From Candidatus Gastranaerophilales bacterium (GTDB taxonomy: Bacteria; Cyanobacteriota; Vampirovibrionia; Gastranaerophilales; Gastranaerophilaceae): a DNA stretch of 64,000 bases. The notes below the pieces were generated by a model. That model was not told the DNA's origin. It searched no databases and saw only the letters and a list, made by a program, of their open reading frames with translations. Below, in pieces: positions 34,329 through 43,804 of this stretch. Every line of letters begins with the position of its first letter. The stretch's first letter is position 1. A program made the position numbers and the translations under genes. The DNA lies in contig CAAGGG010000031.1 of the NCBI GenBank assembly GCA_900769355.1, positions 1-64,000 of the forward strand. The letters are read 5' to 3'.

Positions 34329-34712
34329 ATGTTTAAAAATTTGTTTAACTTATCAGTAAGGCGTTCCGGCTTTGAAATCTTCGGTTTTTATATCTTTTAT
34401 TCTTTATTAGGTGCGATTGTTGCCGGAGTAATTTGCGGAGTTGTGATTGCGGCTTTGCACCCAGAAGTTAAAACTGTTGAAGATGCAACAGCCTTCGCTA
34501 TAAAATATGCTCCGCTTATGGCAATTCTTTACGGGTTAATTTTAGCGTTTTTAATTATTAGAGCGCGTGATTTATTTCGTTCGTTTAAGGCGATTTCTTT
34601 TGTGATTTTGTCGGTTCCTTTATTGTTTTTCTGTGGTTTATCTTTGGGGTTAATTCCGGTGGCGTTTTTGACAGGAGTTGGCGACAAAGAAAATTTGGAT
34701 TTAAAAGATTAA
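34329..34712 (+). CDS. Small membrane protein, unknown
   Basis: This 127-aa protein has three or four hydrophobic segments: residues ~18-45 rich in Gly/Ala/Val, ~65-82, and ~92-118. The cytoplasmic start RRSGFEIFGFY is basic. It is not assigned to a family I know, though it is loosely like DUF805 small membrane proteins. AGGAG precedes the ATG, which begins 8 bp after recO, so it is in the same operon. Confidence 0.75.
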   Translation: MFKNLFNLSVRRSGFEIFGFYIFYSLLGAIVAGVICGVVIAALHPEVKTVEDATAFAIKYAPLMAILYGLILAFLIIRARDLFRSFKAISFVILSVPLLFFCGLSLGLIPVAFLTGVGDKENLDLKD

Positions 34713-34791
34713 TTAATAATTAATTTCTCTGACTTTTTAAAAAACTACGTTAAAATATAATTATAGATATTTTAAAAAGGAGTTGAGGTTT

Positions 34792-37386
34792 ATGCCTAAT
34801 TTTGAAAAATTTACAAATTATTCTCAGGAATTATTAAATTCGGCAGGTGCTGTAATGCAATCCCATAAAAATACAGAATTGCAGCCGGCTCATATTATGT
34901 TAGCTATGATCAAAGGCGATGGAATAATTCGAGATTATTTAACTGAGTTAAAGTTATTAAATCAAAACTTTATCAACAAAATAACTCAAATGGTCAATTC
35001 TTATCCGACAATTTCTACTCCACCTTCAGGTCAGGTTTATATGTCGAATGAAACTTACAGATTGCTTGATTTGGCAGAACAGCAAGCAAATGAATTGAAA
35101 GACGAATTTGTTAGTATTGAAGATATTTTACTTGCGATGACAAAACTCGACGGAAGCGAAATTCAGACAGTTTTTAAATCAAGCGGAGTTGACGCTAACA
35201 AAGTTTTAAATGCAATGAAAAAGATAAGAGGTAATAAAAAAGTGGATAATAAAAATGCAGAAGAAAATATGAAGGCACTTGAAAAGTTTTCAACTGACTT
35301 GACGGCTCTTGCAAGAAAAGGGAAACTTGACCCTGTAATCGGCAGAGATGAAGAAGTTCGTCGTATTATTCAGGTTTTGAACAGACGAACAAAAAATAAC
35401 CCTGTACTTATTGGGGAACCGGGAGTTGGTAAAACTGCAATAGTTGAAGGCTTGGCTCAGCGTATCGTAAGAGGTGATGTGCCTGAAAGTTTGAAAGATG
35501 TAAAACTCGTTTCTCTTGATATGGGTGCCTTGGTTGCAGGTGCTAAATTCAGAGGTGAATTTGAAGAACGATTGAAAGCTGTTTTGAAAGAAGTTGAAAA
35601 TTCAAACGGTGAAATCGTAATGTTTATTGATGAGTTACACACAGTTGTCGGAGCCGGTGCAACTGAAGGTTCTATGGACGCCGGGAACTTGTTAAAACCT
35701 ATGCTTGCACGTGGAGTTCTTAGAACAATTGGAGCTACAACAGTAAACGAATATCGTAAATATATTGAGAAAGATCCGGCTTTAGAAAGACGTTTTCAAC
35801 CGGTATTGGTTGGTGAGCCGTCTGTTGAAGATACTATTTCAATTTTACGTGGACTTAAAGAAAAATATGAAGTTCACCATGGAATAAGAATTCTTGACAG
35901 TGCCTTGATTGCTGCCGCAAAACTTTCTGATAGGTATATTACAGATAGATTTTTGCCGGATAAAGCAATCGACTTGATTGATGAAGCTGCATCTTCGCTT
36001 CGTATAGAAATCGATTCTATGCCAGAGGAAATTGATAAAATGATGCGTCAAAAAATTCAATTTGAGATTGAACGTGAAGCTTTGAAAAAAGAAGATGATG
36101 ACGATGCTCGGGCAAAAGTTGAAGATTTGACAAAACAAATCAATGAACTTGAAGGTAAAATCGGCAAATTAAAATCTCAATGGGAGCAAGAAAAGGCGTC
36201 AATCACAGGTGAAGCCGGTATTAAGGAAGAAATTGAACAGGTTAAAGCTAAAATTGATGAAGCGGAACGTAATACCGATTTGCAGACAGCTGCGGAACTT
36301 AAATATGGCAAACTTCTTGAACTTGAAAAACAGTTGAAAGCTGTACAAAATAAAGAAAAGTCCGATAATAAGCTTCTTAAAGAAGAAATTACAGATGATG
36401 ATATTGCAAATGTAGTAAGCAAATGGACTGGAATTCCTGTTACAAAACTTGTTGAAAGTGAAAAACAAAAATTGTTGAATATGGAAGACATTTTGCACAA
36501 ACGTCTTGTTGGACAAGAAGAGGCTGTTGATACTGTTTCTGATGCAATCCGTCGTGCACGTTCAGGCTTGAAAGATCCAAAACGTCCAATTGGGACATTC
36601 TTGTTCTTAGGTCCGACAGGTGTTGGTAAAACTGAACTTGCAAAATCATTGGCAGAATTTATGTTTAATGATGAAGATGCATTGATTCGTATTGATATGT
36701 CTGAATATATGGAAAAACATAATGTATCAAGACTAGTTGGAGCTCCTCCGGGATACGTCGGTTATGATGAAGGTGGTCAATTGACTGAGGCTGTTCGTCG
36801 CAAACCTTATTCTGTTGTGCTTTTTGATGAAATCGAAAAAGCTCACCCAGATGTATTCAATATTATGTTGCAAATCTTTGATGATGGTCGTTTGACTGAT
36901 AGCAAAGGAAGAACAGTTGACTTCAAAAACACACTTATCATAATGACTTCAAACATCGGAAGCGACATAATTCTTGAAAATACTCTAAATTCAATCGGGA
37001 ATGCTCAAACTTTTGAAGATACCAAAGAAAAGGTTATGGAAGTTTTGAGAAGTCGTTTCAAACCTGAATTCTTGAACAGAATTGATGAAACAATCTTCTT
37101 TAAAGCCTTGAATATGCAGGATTTGACAAAGATCGTTGATATTCAAATGGATAATTTGAGAAAATTGTTGAAAGATCAAGAAATTGATTTTGAAATTACT
37201 CCAGATGCAAAAGAATTCCTTGCAACTCGTGGGTTTAACCCTGTATATGGTGCAAGACCGTTGAAACGAGTAATCAGACAACTTATTGAAAATCCTTTGT
37301 CAAAAGAAATTTTGGCTCAAAAATTCTTACGAGGAGATAAGGTTACAATAGATGTCGAAAACGACGAAATAGTATTTAGAAAATAA
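34792..37386 (+). CDS. clpB: ATP-dependent disaggregase ClpB
   Basis: This 864-aa Hsp100 chaperone resolves protein aggregates with DnaK. It has an N-terminal Clp repeat domain (~1-150) and AAA-1 with Walker A GEPGVGKT. The coiled-coil middle domain is ~390-520 and shows the Glu/Lys-rich pattern of ClpB, which is longer than in ClpC. AAA-2 carries GPTGVGKT, GYVGYDEGG and the sensor FLNRIDE. I use ATG 34792, nine bases after AAGGAG; the upstream TTG is unnecessary. A TATAAT at 34756-34761 is a likely -10. I saw no CIRCE repeat. Confidence 0.95.
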   Translation: MPNFEKFTNYSQELLNSAGAVMQSHKNTELQPAHIMLAMIKGDGIIRDYLTELKLLNQNFINKITQMVNSYPTISTPPSGQVYMSNETYRLLDLAEQQANELKDEFVSIEDILLAMTKLDGSEIQTVFKSSGVDANKVLNAMKKIRGNKKVDNKNAEENMKALEKFSTDLTALARKGKLDPVIGRDEEVRRIIQVLNRRTKNNPVLIGEPGVGKTAIVEGLAQRIVRGDVPESLKDVKLVSLDMGALVAGAKFRGEFEERLKAVLKEVENSNGEIVMFIDELHTVVGAGATEGSMDAGNLLKPMLARGVLRTIGATTVNEYRKYIEKDPALERRFQPVLVGEPSVEDTISILRGLKEKYEVHHGIRILDSALIAAAKLSDRYITDRFLPDKAIDLIDEAASSLRIEIDSMPEEIDKMMRQKIQFEIEREALKKEDDDDARAKVEDLTKQINELEGKIGKLKSQWEQEKASITGEAGIKEEIEQVKAKIDEAERNTDLQTAAELKYGKLLELEKQLKAVQNKEKSDNKLLKEEITDDDIANVVSKWTGIPVTKLVESEKQKLLNMEDILHKRLVGQEEAVDTVSDAIRRARSGLKDPKRPIGTFLFLGPTGVGKTELAKSLAEFMFNDEDALIRIDMSEYMEKHNVSRLVGAPPGYVGYDEGGQLTEAVRRKPYSVVLFDEIEKAHPDVFNIMLQIFDDGRLTDSKGRTVDFKNTLIIMTSNIGSDIILENTLNSIGNAQTFEDTKEKVMEVLRSRFKPEFLNRIDETIFFKALNMQDLTKIVDIQMDNLRKLLKDQEIDFEITPDAKEFLATRGFNPVYGARPLKRVIRQLIENPLSKEILAQKFLRGDKVTIDVENDEIVFRK

Positions 37387-37406
37387 ATAAAATTAGAAAT
37401 ATTAAG

Positions 37407-37441
37407 AAAATCCGATAGATGTAAAATCTGTCGGATTTTTT
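37407..37441 (+). terminator. Intrinsic terminator after clpB
   Basis: A 14-bp stem, AAAATCCGATAGAT with ATCTGTCGGATTTT (one G-T pair), has a 5-nt loop and is followed by T residues. Confidence 0.9.
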
Positions 37442-37490
37442 AGCAATTTATTTTTTTGTTTTGTTTTTATATGAATGTGGAAGTGTAAAT

Positions 37491-38243
37491 ATGAAAATTT
37501 CAAACAAAATTTCAACAAGAATTATTTCAAATATTCAAGATGCAGTAACTCAAACAAAACCATTAGCGAAATTTGAGCCAATACAAGATACCTTTACAAG
37601 ATGTGTTAATCCTGATTTGCCAGTTGGAAATATTTTAACAGCAGAGAAAAACGCTTATGGCGAACTTATGTTTAAAGATGGAAGAAATGAGGTTGGAATT
37701 TCAACTTTTGACATTGTTGAAGATAATTATGGTAATCCGGAATTATTCCCGGAGTCATGGTTTGAACCTGATGTAACTCCGAAAATTGACGGTAAAAGGT
37801 ATATGAAGCCTTACATGTTTGTGCATGAACTTGTGATGTTTGATAGAATGGGAGAAAAAGAGCTTGCAGCTCGCGGTAAAAAATATGGGACAATGGCAAT
37901 TCAACATTTATTGGATATCGCAAATAAAAATGATTGTGAAGGCAGAATTGTTTTACATGCTGCCAAACTTGGCAGAACTGGATTTGCGCCAGGAAGATTT
38001 TATCACAAAATGGGATTTTCTTTGCCGGTCAAGACAACTAAAAAACTTGAAATGCAAGAACAAGAATATATTGAAAATCTTACAAAATTGCTAGAACGAG
38101 GTATGTCGGAAGCTAATGCAAAAGAACTGTTAGAAAGTCGCGGTTTTAGATTGCCCGAAAAGAAAGATGGCAGATACGTTACTGATTTAGGTTTTATGAT
38201 TATGACAAATCCTGAGTGTGCAATGAATTACCCATTGAAATAA
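37491..38243 (+). CDS. GNAT-like acetyltransferase-fold protein (tandem paralogue 1)
   Basis: This 250-aa protein combines an N-terminal ~55-residue polar segment with a domain that resembles GNAT N-acetyltransferases. KKYGTMAIQHLLDIA fits the acetyl-CoA-binding loop and helix, and GRFYHKMGF fits the C-terminal motif. A helical region and a fixed tail (MTNPECAMNYPLK) follow. I start at ATG 37491 with GGAAG upstream rather than at 37461. Its neighbour at 38256 shares the whole architecture. The substrate is unknown. Confidence 0.72.
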   Translation: MKISNKISTRIISNIQDAVTQTKPLAKFEPIQDTFTRCVNPDLPVGNILTAEKNAYGELMFKDGRNEVGISTFDIVEDNYGNPELFPESWFEPDVTPKIDGKRYMKPYMFVHELVMFDRMGEKELAARGKKYGTMAIQHLLDIANKNDCEGRIVLHAAKLGRTGFAPGRFYHKMGFSLPVKTTKKLEMQEQEYIENLTKLLERGMSEANAKELLESRGFRLPEKKDGRYVTDLGFMIMTNPECAMNYPLK

Positions 38244-38255
38244 GAAAGTTTATAT

Positions 38256-39011
38256 ATGAAAATTACAAACATAATTCCCAATAAAATCATATCAAGCGTC
38301 CAAAAAGTTACCCGTCCATTCAAACAGCGGGTAAAATTTCAACCTGTACAAGATGTTTTTGTAAGAAGGAGTCGCCCTGCGGAAATTGCAGCTGACAACA
38401 TTTTAACAGTAAAAAAAGTAGGTTTTAATGACTATGTTTTTATGGACGGGAAAAAGAAAATTGGAAGTGCAACAATTAACATTAATACATGGGAGTATGG
38501 AAGCTATGATGTTTATCCTGTAGATTGGTTTGATGAAAGTGTAGCACCAAATTTAAAAGGTGATCACAAATTGAAACCATATATGTATATTACAGAATTT
38601 TCAATGAATGACAGAATTAATAAAAAAACTCTTGAAAAACGTGATAAAAAGTATGGAACAATGGCAATGCAACATCTTTTGGCAATCGCAAAAGCAAGTG
38701 GCTGTGAGCATCGCATTGAATTATATGCGGGACAATTGGGGCATACAAAATTTATGCCAGGAAGGTTTTATCATAAAATGGGCTTTTCTCTTCCATACAA
38801 GGTAAACAAAGAATTAGAGAAGATGGAGCATAAATATAATAAAGAACTTGCTAAACTTTTGAAAAATGGAGTTCCAGAAGATGAAGCGAGAAAAATATTA
38901 GAAATCAAAGATCTTTATCTGCCAGAAAAAAAGGACGGCAGATACATTGCAGATTATGGAAAAATGTTTATGACAAATCCTGAATGTGCAATGAATTATC
39001 CGTTGAAATAA
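38256..39011 (+). CDS. GNAT-like acetyltransferase-fold protein (tandem paralogue 2)
   Basis: This 251-aa protein is colinear with the preceding one. Shared segments include KKYGTMA.QHLL.IA, PGRFYHKMGFSLP, LPEKKDGRY and an identical last 12 residues (TNPECAMNYPLK). Divergence is concentrated in the middle beta region, which suggests different substrates after duplication. The 12-bp gap to its neighbour indicates cotranscription. It converges with hydG at a 6-bp distance. Confidence 0.72.
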   Translation: MKITNIIPNKIISSVQKVTRPFKQRVKFQPVQDVFVRRSRPAEIAADNILTVKKVGFNDYVFMDGKKKIGSATININTWEYGSYDVYPVDWFDESVAPNLKGDHKLKPYMYITEFSMNDRINKKTLEKRDKKYGTMAMQHLLAIAKASGCEHRIELYAGQLGHTKFMPGRFYHKMGFSLPYKVNKELEKMEHKYNKELAKLLKNGVPEDEARKILEIKDLYLPEKKDGRYIADYGKMFMTNPECAMNYPLK

Positions 39012-39017
39012 TATTTT

Positions 39018-40439
39018 TTAGAAATTAAAATCTCTTCCACCTTTGGCTATTTTTTCTAAATCCTCTGCAACTTTTAGTCTCACGCATTCTGGGCATTCAA
39101 GAGTTTTTTGCTCTTTTTCAATAAGTTTTTCGCCAATTGTTTTGGTTTCTTCCGAAGCGTAATCTTCCAAATATTCTTTAAGGGTTAAAATCGCATTTGG
39201 GTGGCAAAAATTATGGATTTGCTTGTCTTTACAGATTTCCATAAATCTGTCGCCTGTTCTGCCGTTTCTGTAACAAGCCGTACAGAAACTTGGCAAATAT
39301 CCAAGCTCCATAAGCCATTTAATAACTTCATCAAGCGGACGTCTGTCTGAAACGTCAAATTGTGCAGAGTCTTCTTTTTCGGGCATTGGTTGAAAGTATC
39401 CGCCAACACTAGTCTTTGATCCACCTGAAACTTGTGAAACACCAAGCTTCAATAATTTTTTTCTGCATTCAGGAGTTTCTCTTGTCGAAACAATCATGCC
39501 TGTGTAAGGGACGGCAATTCTGATACAAGCAACGATTTTTGCAAATGTGTCATCGTCAATTCCGTTATCAAAAACATCTGGATCAATGTCATCTGCACGA
39601 CGTATTCTCGGAACGCTGATAGTATGAGGTCCGACGCCATAAGCAGCTTCTAAGTGTTCAGCATGCATCAAAACACCAGCAAACTCGTATCTATAAGACT
39701 CTAACCCGAATAACACACCTAGTCCGACATCATCAATTCCGCCTTCCATTGCTCTGTCCATGGCTTCCGTATGGTATTTGTAATTATGTTTAGGGCCTGT
39801 CGGGTGAAGGGTTTCATAGCTTTCTTTATTATATGTTTCTTGGAACAGAATATATGTACCAATTCCGGCATCGTGTAACTTTTTGTAATTTTCAACTGTT
39901 GTAGCTGCAATATTGACATTCACACGACGTATTGAACCGTTTTTGTGTTTGATAGAATAAATCGTTTTGATAGAGTCTAAAATGTATTCAATCGGGTTGT
40001 TTACTGGATCTTCACCTGTTTCAAGAGCAAGTCTTTTGTGTCCCATATCTTGAAGTGCCATAACTTCACGAGCAATTTCTTCTTGCGACAGTTTTTTCCG
40101 TGGAATATGTTTGTTTTTTGCGTGGTATGGGCAATAAACGCAACCGTTTACGCAATAATTTGACAAATACAAAGGTGCAAACAAAACAATTCTGTTTCCG
40201 TAGTAATCTTGTTTAATTTTTTTAGCAAGTTCAAAAATCTCTTGATTTTTATCTTCAAGTTCGCAAGCTAAAAGAACAGAGGCTTCTCGATGGCTCAAAC
40301 CTTTTTCAAGTCTTGCTTTTTCAAGGATTTTGTTTATTAACTCAACATTATTTTTATTTTCTTCTGCGTATTTTAAAGTATCTAAAATTTCTTCGTGTGA
40401 AATAAATTCTTCGGCATTGTGTGATTTTGGATTATACAT
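39018..40439 (-). CDS. hydG: [FeFe]-hydrogenase H-cluster maturase HydG
   Basis: HydG is a radical SAM enzyme that cleaves tyrosine to make the CO and CN ligands of the H-cluster. This 473-aa protein has the radical SAM motif C96-x3-C100-x2-C103 (NYCVNGCVYC). Conserved segments ETGEDP, HTISVPRIRRA and VSQVSGGSKTSVGGY follow. The C-terminal FCTACYRNGRTGDRFM binds the auxiliary cluster. HydE, HydF and the hydrogenase are not in the window. Its presence implies fermentative hydrogen metabolism. Confidence 0.95.
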   Translation of the reverse strand: MYNPKSHNAEEFISHEEILDTLKYAEENKNNVELINKILEKARLEKGLSHREASVLLACELEDKNQEIFELAKKIKQDYYGNRIVLFAPLYLSNYCVNGCVYCPYHAKNKHIPRKKLSQEEIAREVMALQDMGHKRLALETGEDPVNNPIEYILDSIKTIYSIKHKNGSIRRVNVNIAATTVENYKKLHDAGIGTYILFQETYNKESYETLHPTGPKHNYKYHTEAMDRAMEGGIDDVGLGVLFGLESYRYEFAGVLMHAEHLEAAYGVGPHTISVPRIRRADDIDPDVFDNGIDDDTFAKIVACIRIAVPYTGMIVSTRETPECRKKLLKLGVSQVSGGSKTSVGGYFQPMPEKEDSAQFDVSDRRPLDEVIKWLMELGYLPSFCTACYRNGRTGDRFMEICKDKQIHNFCHPNAILTLKEYLEDYASEETKTIGEKLIEKEQKTLECPECVRLKVAEDLEKIAKGGRDFNF

Positions 40440-40495
40440 AATTTCTCTCCCTAATATCTACATGATAACCCTGACAAAGCCAAAAGTAAAGTTTA

Positions 40496-41548
40496 CTAAT
40501 TTCTCACGATAAATCCGCCACCTATTAAGTGCTTGTCGTTTAAATCATAAATTACGCAAGACTGTCCGTTTGTAACTGAATTTACCGGTTCAAAAAATTC
40601 TATATCTACGAAGTCGTCAAATACGCTGACATGTGCTTTTTGATGCGGCATGTTGTAGCGAATTTTAACCCATGCGTCAAATTCTCTTTTTTGTATCGGG
40701 TAAGACCAGTTCAAATCAACTACTTTGAGTGTTTTGCGGTAATTGTCGTCCTCGCGTCCGAGATAAACGATGTTTTTTTGTGCATCAATATCAATTACGT
40801 ATAAAGGGTATGGTGCGGCAATTCCGATACCTTTGCGTTGTCCGATTGTATAACGGTAAGCCCCCTCATGTTCACCCCATTTTTTACCGGTTAAAATATC
40901 GATAAAGTCGCCTTTTTTAACTCCGAATTTATCAATCAAAAAGCTTTTTGTTGTAACAGGTTTTTGAATAAAACAAATGTCTTGACTCTCTTTTGAGTCT
41001 TTGGGCGGTAAGTTGAAATCTTTTGCAATTTGCTTAACCTGAGCTTTTTCATAGTGATAAAGCGGGAAAAGTGTTTTAGAAAGATGTTTTTGATTTAATC
41101 TGTATAAAAAGTAGAGTTGGTCTTTGTGCTCGTCTTTTGCTGGATAAAGCTTGTAAAATCCGTCTATATTTCTGATATCTGCATAGTGACCTGTCGCAAA
41201 ATAATCTGCATCAAGGATTTCGGTTGCATAATCAAATAAAATACCCCATTTTACGTACTGATTGCACATAATGCAAGGGTTTGGAGTTTTTCCCAACTTA
41301 TAAGAATTAACAAAGTAATCAATCACTTTTTCTTGAAATCTGTCAATCGTATTAAATACAATAAGTTCAATTCCAAGCATATCTGCAACTCGTTTGGCGT
41401 TTTGTACGACAGTGTTGGCAGAAGTTGTATCTGTCATTTTGCCTGTCAAACCTATTACCTTGTATCCTTGCTGTTGGAGCAAAAGAGCAGTGACAGAACT
41501 GTCAACTCCACCACTCATTGCAACAACTACTGTTTTTTGTTTTTCCAT
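40496..41548 (-). CDS. mnmA: tRNA-specific 2-thiouridylase MnmA
   Basis: MnmA makes 2-thiouridine at position 34 of tRNA-Lys, -Glu and -Gln. The ATP-pyrophosphatase loop SGGVDSS is at residues 12-18. The two catalytic cysteines lie in NPCIMCN and SQDICFI. GQRKGIGIAAPYPLYV is the typical central segment. The length of 350 aa is normal. It is 56 bp upstream of hydG on the same strand and divergent from glmU. MnmA needs a sulfur donor encoded elsewhere. Confidence 0.95.
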   Translation of the reverse strand: MEKQKTVVVAMSGGVDSSVTALLLQQQGYKVIGLTGKMTDTTSANTVVQNAKRVADMLGIELIVFNTIDRFQEKVIDYFVNSYKLGKTPNPCIMCNQYVKWGILFDYATEILDADYFATGHYADIRNIDGFYKLYPAKDEHKDQLYFLYRLNQKHLSKTLFPLYHYEKAQVKQIAKDFNLPPKDSKESQDICFIQKPVTTKSFLIDKFGVKKGDFIDILTGKKWGEHEGAYRYTIGQRKGIGIAAPYPLYVIDIDAQKNIVYLGREDDNYRKTLKVVDLNWSYPIQKREFDAWVKIRYNMPHQKAHVSVFDDFVDIEFFEPVNSVTNGQSCVIYDLNDKHLIGGGFIVRN

Positions 41549-41613
41549 ATCAAGATTATAAACTAAAAGTTTTTATAGTAAAATAAAATTAAAATAAATT
41601 TAAGGAGAGAAAC

Positions 41614-42888
41614 ATGGAAAATATTAAATCAGTAATTCTTGCAGCAGGAAAAGGCACAAGAATGAAGTCAAACACATCAAAAGTTTTACATCAAATCTTT
41701 GGAAAACCTTTGTTGGGGTATGTTTTAGATAATGTAAAAAATATAGTAAATGAATCTTTTGTAATTGTCGGACATCACGCAGAAGAGGTTACAGAATTTG
41801 TTCAAAAGAATTATGCAAATGCAAAAACTGTTCTTCAAACTCCGCAACTGGGTACAGGGCATGCTGTTTCTATGGTTTGTCCTTCATTAGAAGATTTTGA
41901 CGGACAAGTGGTTATTCTTTGTGGAGATACTCCGCTTATTACAGAAAAAACTTTGAAAGAATTCGTTGAATATCACAATTCAATTAATTCTGATTTGACT
42001 GTTATGAGTACGATTTTTGATAATCCGACTAATTATGGCAGAATTATTAGAGAAAGTGACAATTCTCTAAAATGCATTGTCGAAGAAAAAGACGCAACTC
42101 CTGAACAAAAGGCTGTAAAAGAGGTTAATGCCGGAATTTATTGTTTAAACTGGGCGAAAATTAAACCTGCTTTTTCTCAGTTAACAAGTAATAATGCACA
42201 GGGTGAATACTATTTGACAGATATTATAGCTTGGGGAAAGAAAAACTCTCTTAATGTAAATGCATATATTTTGGAAAACAGTGATGAAATCTATGGTATC
42301 AATTCCCGTATTAATCTGGCAGAAGCTACTAAATTAATGAACCAAAGAAAATTACATGAATTGATGGTTGAAGGGGTTACAATTGTTGATCCGGCATCTA
42401 CTTGGATTTCTGAAGATACTGAAATTGGTGCTGATACAATTATTTATCCATCAACTTATATTGAAGGCAAAAATAAAATTGGTAAAAACTGCAAAATAGG
42501 TCCTTGTGCTCATTTGAGAGGTGACGTTGAAATAGATGACAATTGCAAAATCGGAAACTTTGTAGAAGTTAAAAAAGCAAAAATCGGTAATAACACAAAC
42601 GCAGGACATTTGAGTTACATTGGAGATGCCGAATTTGGTTCTCATATAAATATTGGTGCCGGAACAATTACTGCAAACTATGATCCGATTAGCAAAAAGA
42701 AAAGTAAAACTATTCTCAAAGACAATGTCAAAATCGGCTCAAATACAGTTCTTGTGGCTCCGGTTGAAATCGGCGAAGGAACAAACGTAGGAGCAGGAAG
42801 TGTTATTACAAAAAACCTTGGAGAATGGCTTCTTGCAATTACTAGAGCGCCATTGAGAACTATTGAAGGTTGGGTTAAAAGAAAATAG
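41614..42888 (+). CDS. glmU: Bifunctional GlmU (GlcN-1-P acetyltransferase / GlcNAc-1-P uridyltransferase)
   Basis: GlmU makes UDP-GlcNAc for peptidoglycan and lipid A-type glycans. The uridyltransferase domain shows LAAGKGTRM, QLGTGHA and CGDTPLI. The left-handed beta-helix acetyltransferase domain shows hexapeptide repeats from ~residue 255, with HLRGDVEI, NFVEVKKAKIG, HLSYIGDAEFG and GAGTITANYD. At 424 aa it is ~30 residues shorter than E. coli GlmU, mainly at the C terminus. AAGGAG precedes the ATG, and a strong terminator follows. Confidence 0.95.
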   Translation: MENIKSVILAAGKGTRMKSNTSKVLHQIFGKPLLGYVLDNVKNIVNESFVIVGHHAEEVTEFVQKNYANAKTVLQTPQLGTGHAVSMVCPSLEDFDGQVVILCGDTPLITEKTLKEFVEYHNSINSDLTVMSTIFDNPTNYGRIIRESDNSLKCIVEEKDATPEQKAVKEVNAGIYCLNWAKIKPAFSQLTSNNAQGEYYLTDIIAWGKKNSLNVNAYILENSDEIYGINSRINLAEATKLMNQRKLHELMVEGVTIVDPASTWISEDTEIGADTIIYPSTYIEGKNKIGKNCKIGPCAHLRGDVEIDDNCKIGNFVEVKKAKIGNNTNAGHLSYIGDAEFGSHINIGAGTITANYDPISKKKSKTILKDNVKIGSNTVLVAPVEIGEGTNVGAGSVITKNLGEWLLAITRAPLRTIEGWVKRK

Positions 42889-42912
42889 AGAAATAAATAA
42901 TTATATACAGTA

Positions 42913-42938
42913 AAAAGGGCGTTAATTCGCCCTTTTTT
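42913..42938 (+). terminator. Intrinsic terminator after glmU
   Basis: The stem AAAAGGGCG/CGCCCTTTT has a 6-nt loop and is followed by a T run. Confidence 0.92.
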
Positions 42939-43071
42939 GTTTTAAGGTTAAGAAATGTTAAGTTTGAAGTTTTAAAAAGGCAATTTTTAAATCGAAATAT
43001 ATTTTATATATACATAAGACTTAAATATTAATGAGTCTTTATTACGGGGATAAAAATTTAGGAGATTTAAG

Positions 43072-43740
43072 ATGAGAATTGAAATGACTGCTGCTGCTAC
43101 ACATGCGCAAACAACAGGGACTGTCGGAACTATGAAAACAGATAAAGGATTGGTTTTTGATAGTGAAAAAATTGCTAAAAAACGTGAAGAACGCTTAAAA
43201 AATGTTCCTCAAAAAGTTCGTGATGAATACGAAATATGTCGTGGATTTATCAAAGATGTACAAGCAAGATATAGTAATGATTGGAACTGTAAAACAGTTA
43301 TTGGATATAATAACTTTGGCGATCCTATGCTTGGTTTTTCAGTAGACAAAATGAAACAAAAAATGTCAAACTTCGAAAGGAAATATTATAACGACTGCAT
43401 AAACAAGGTTAAAGAGTTAATTCAAAAATATCCAGAGTTGCTTTCTGAGTATGAGGGGTTTAATCCTGAAAAAGGTGAATTTTATTTAAAATGGGGAAAT
43501 GTAGGTAAGGTTTACGATGAAGCTCAAGAACCACAAGAAACCCAAGAACCACAAGAAGTAGCACAAGAAACTCCTGACAAAAAAGGAATTAGCAAAGTTG
43601 ATAAAGCCATAATAAGAGGTGTTGGTGGAGTCGCTGGTTGGGTCGCAACATCAGGTACTCCGGATAATGACGAAGGCGGAAGCAAAATTGTAAAAGGTAT
43701 TGCTAAAAGTGCATTAGGCATAATCGGACTTTTTGTTTAA
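43072..43740 (+). CDS. Lineage-specific protein with glycine-rich C terminus
   Basis: This 222-aa protein is not a family I recognise. It has an Ala/Thr-rich start and a charged helical domain (~25-145). A short Gln-Glu-Pro repeat region (QEPQETQEPQEVAQE) follows, and the tail is Gly/Ala/Ile-rich (VDKAIIRGVGGVAGWVA...GIAKSALGIIGLFV) and resembles the hydrophobic segments of the glycine-zipper pair at 10-12 kb. GGAG precedes the ATG. It is a monocistronic unit flanked by terminators. Confidence 0.72.
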   Translation: MRIEMTAAATHAQTTGTVGTMKTDKGLVFDSEKIAKKREERLKNVPQKVRDEYEICRGFIKDVQARYSNDWNCKTVIGYNNFGDPMLGFSVDKMKQKMSNFERKYYNDCINKVKELIQKYPELLSEYEGFNPEKGEFYLKWGNVGKVYDEAQEPQETQEPQEVAQETPDKKGISKVDKAIIRGVGGVAGWVATSGTPDNDEGGSKIVKGIAKSALGIIGLFV

Positions 43741-43757
43741 GATTATGGATAATATTT

Positions 43758-43787
43758 AAAAAAGCTCTGAGAAATCAGAGCTTTTTT
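43758..43787 (+). terminator. Intrinsic terminator after the 222-aa gene
   Basis: The stem AAAAGCTCTGA/TCAGAGCTTTT is capped by a GAAA tetraloop and followed by T residues. Confidence 0.92.
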
Positions 43788-43804
43788 AATGTATAAATTT
43801 TTGT

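Noticed and set aside
34732..34761. Complete heat-shock type promoter for clpB
   Set aside because: Only a TATAAT is convincing; no -35, CIRCE or other heat-shock element could be supported.
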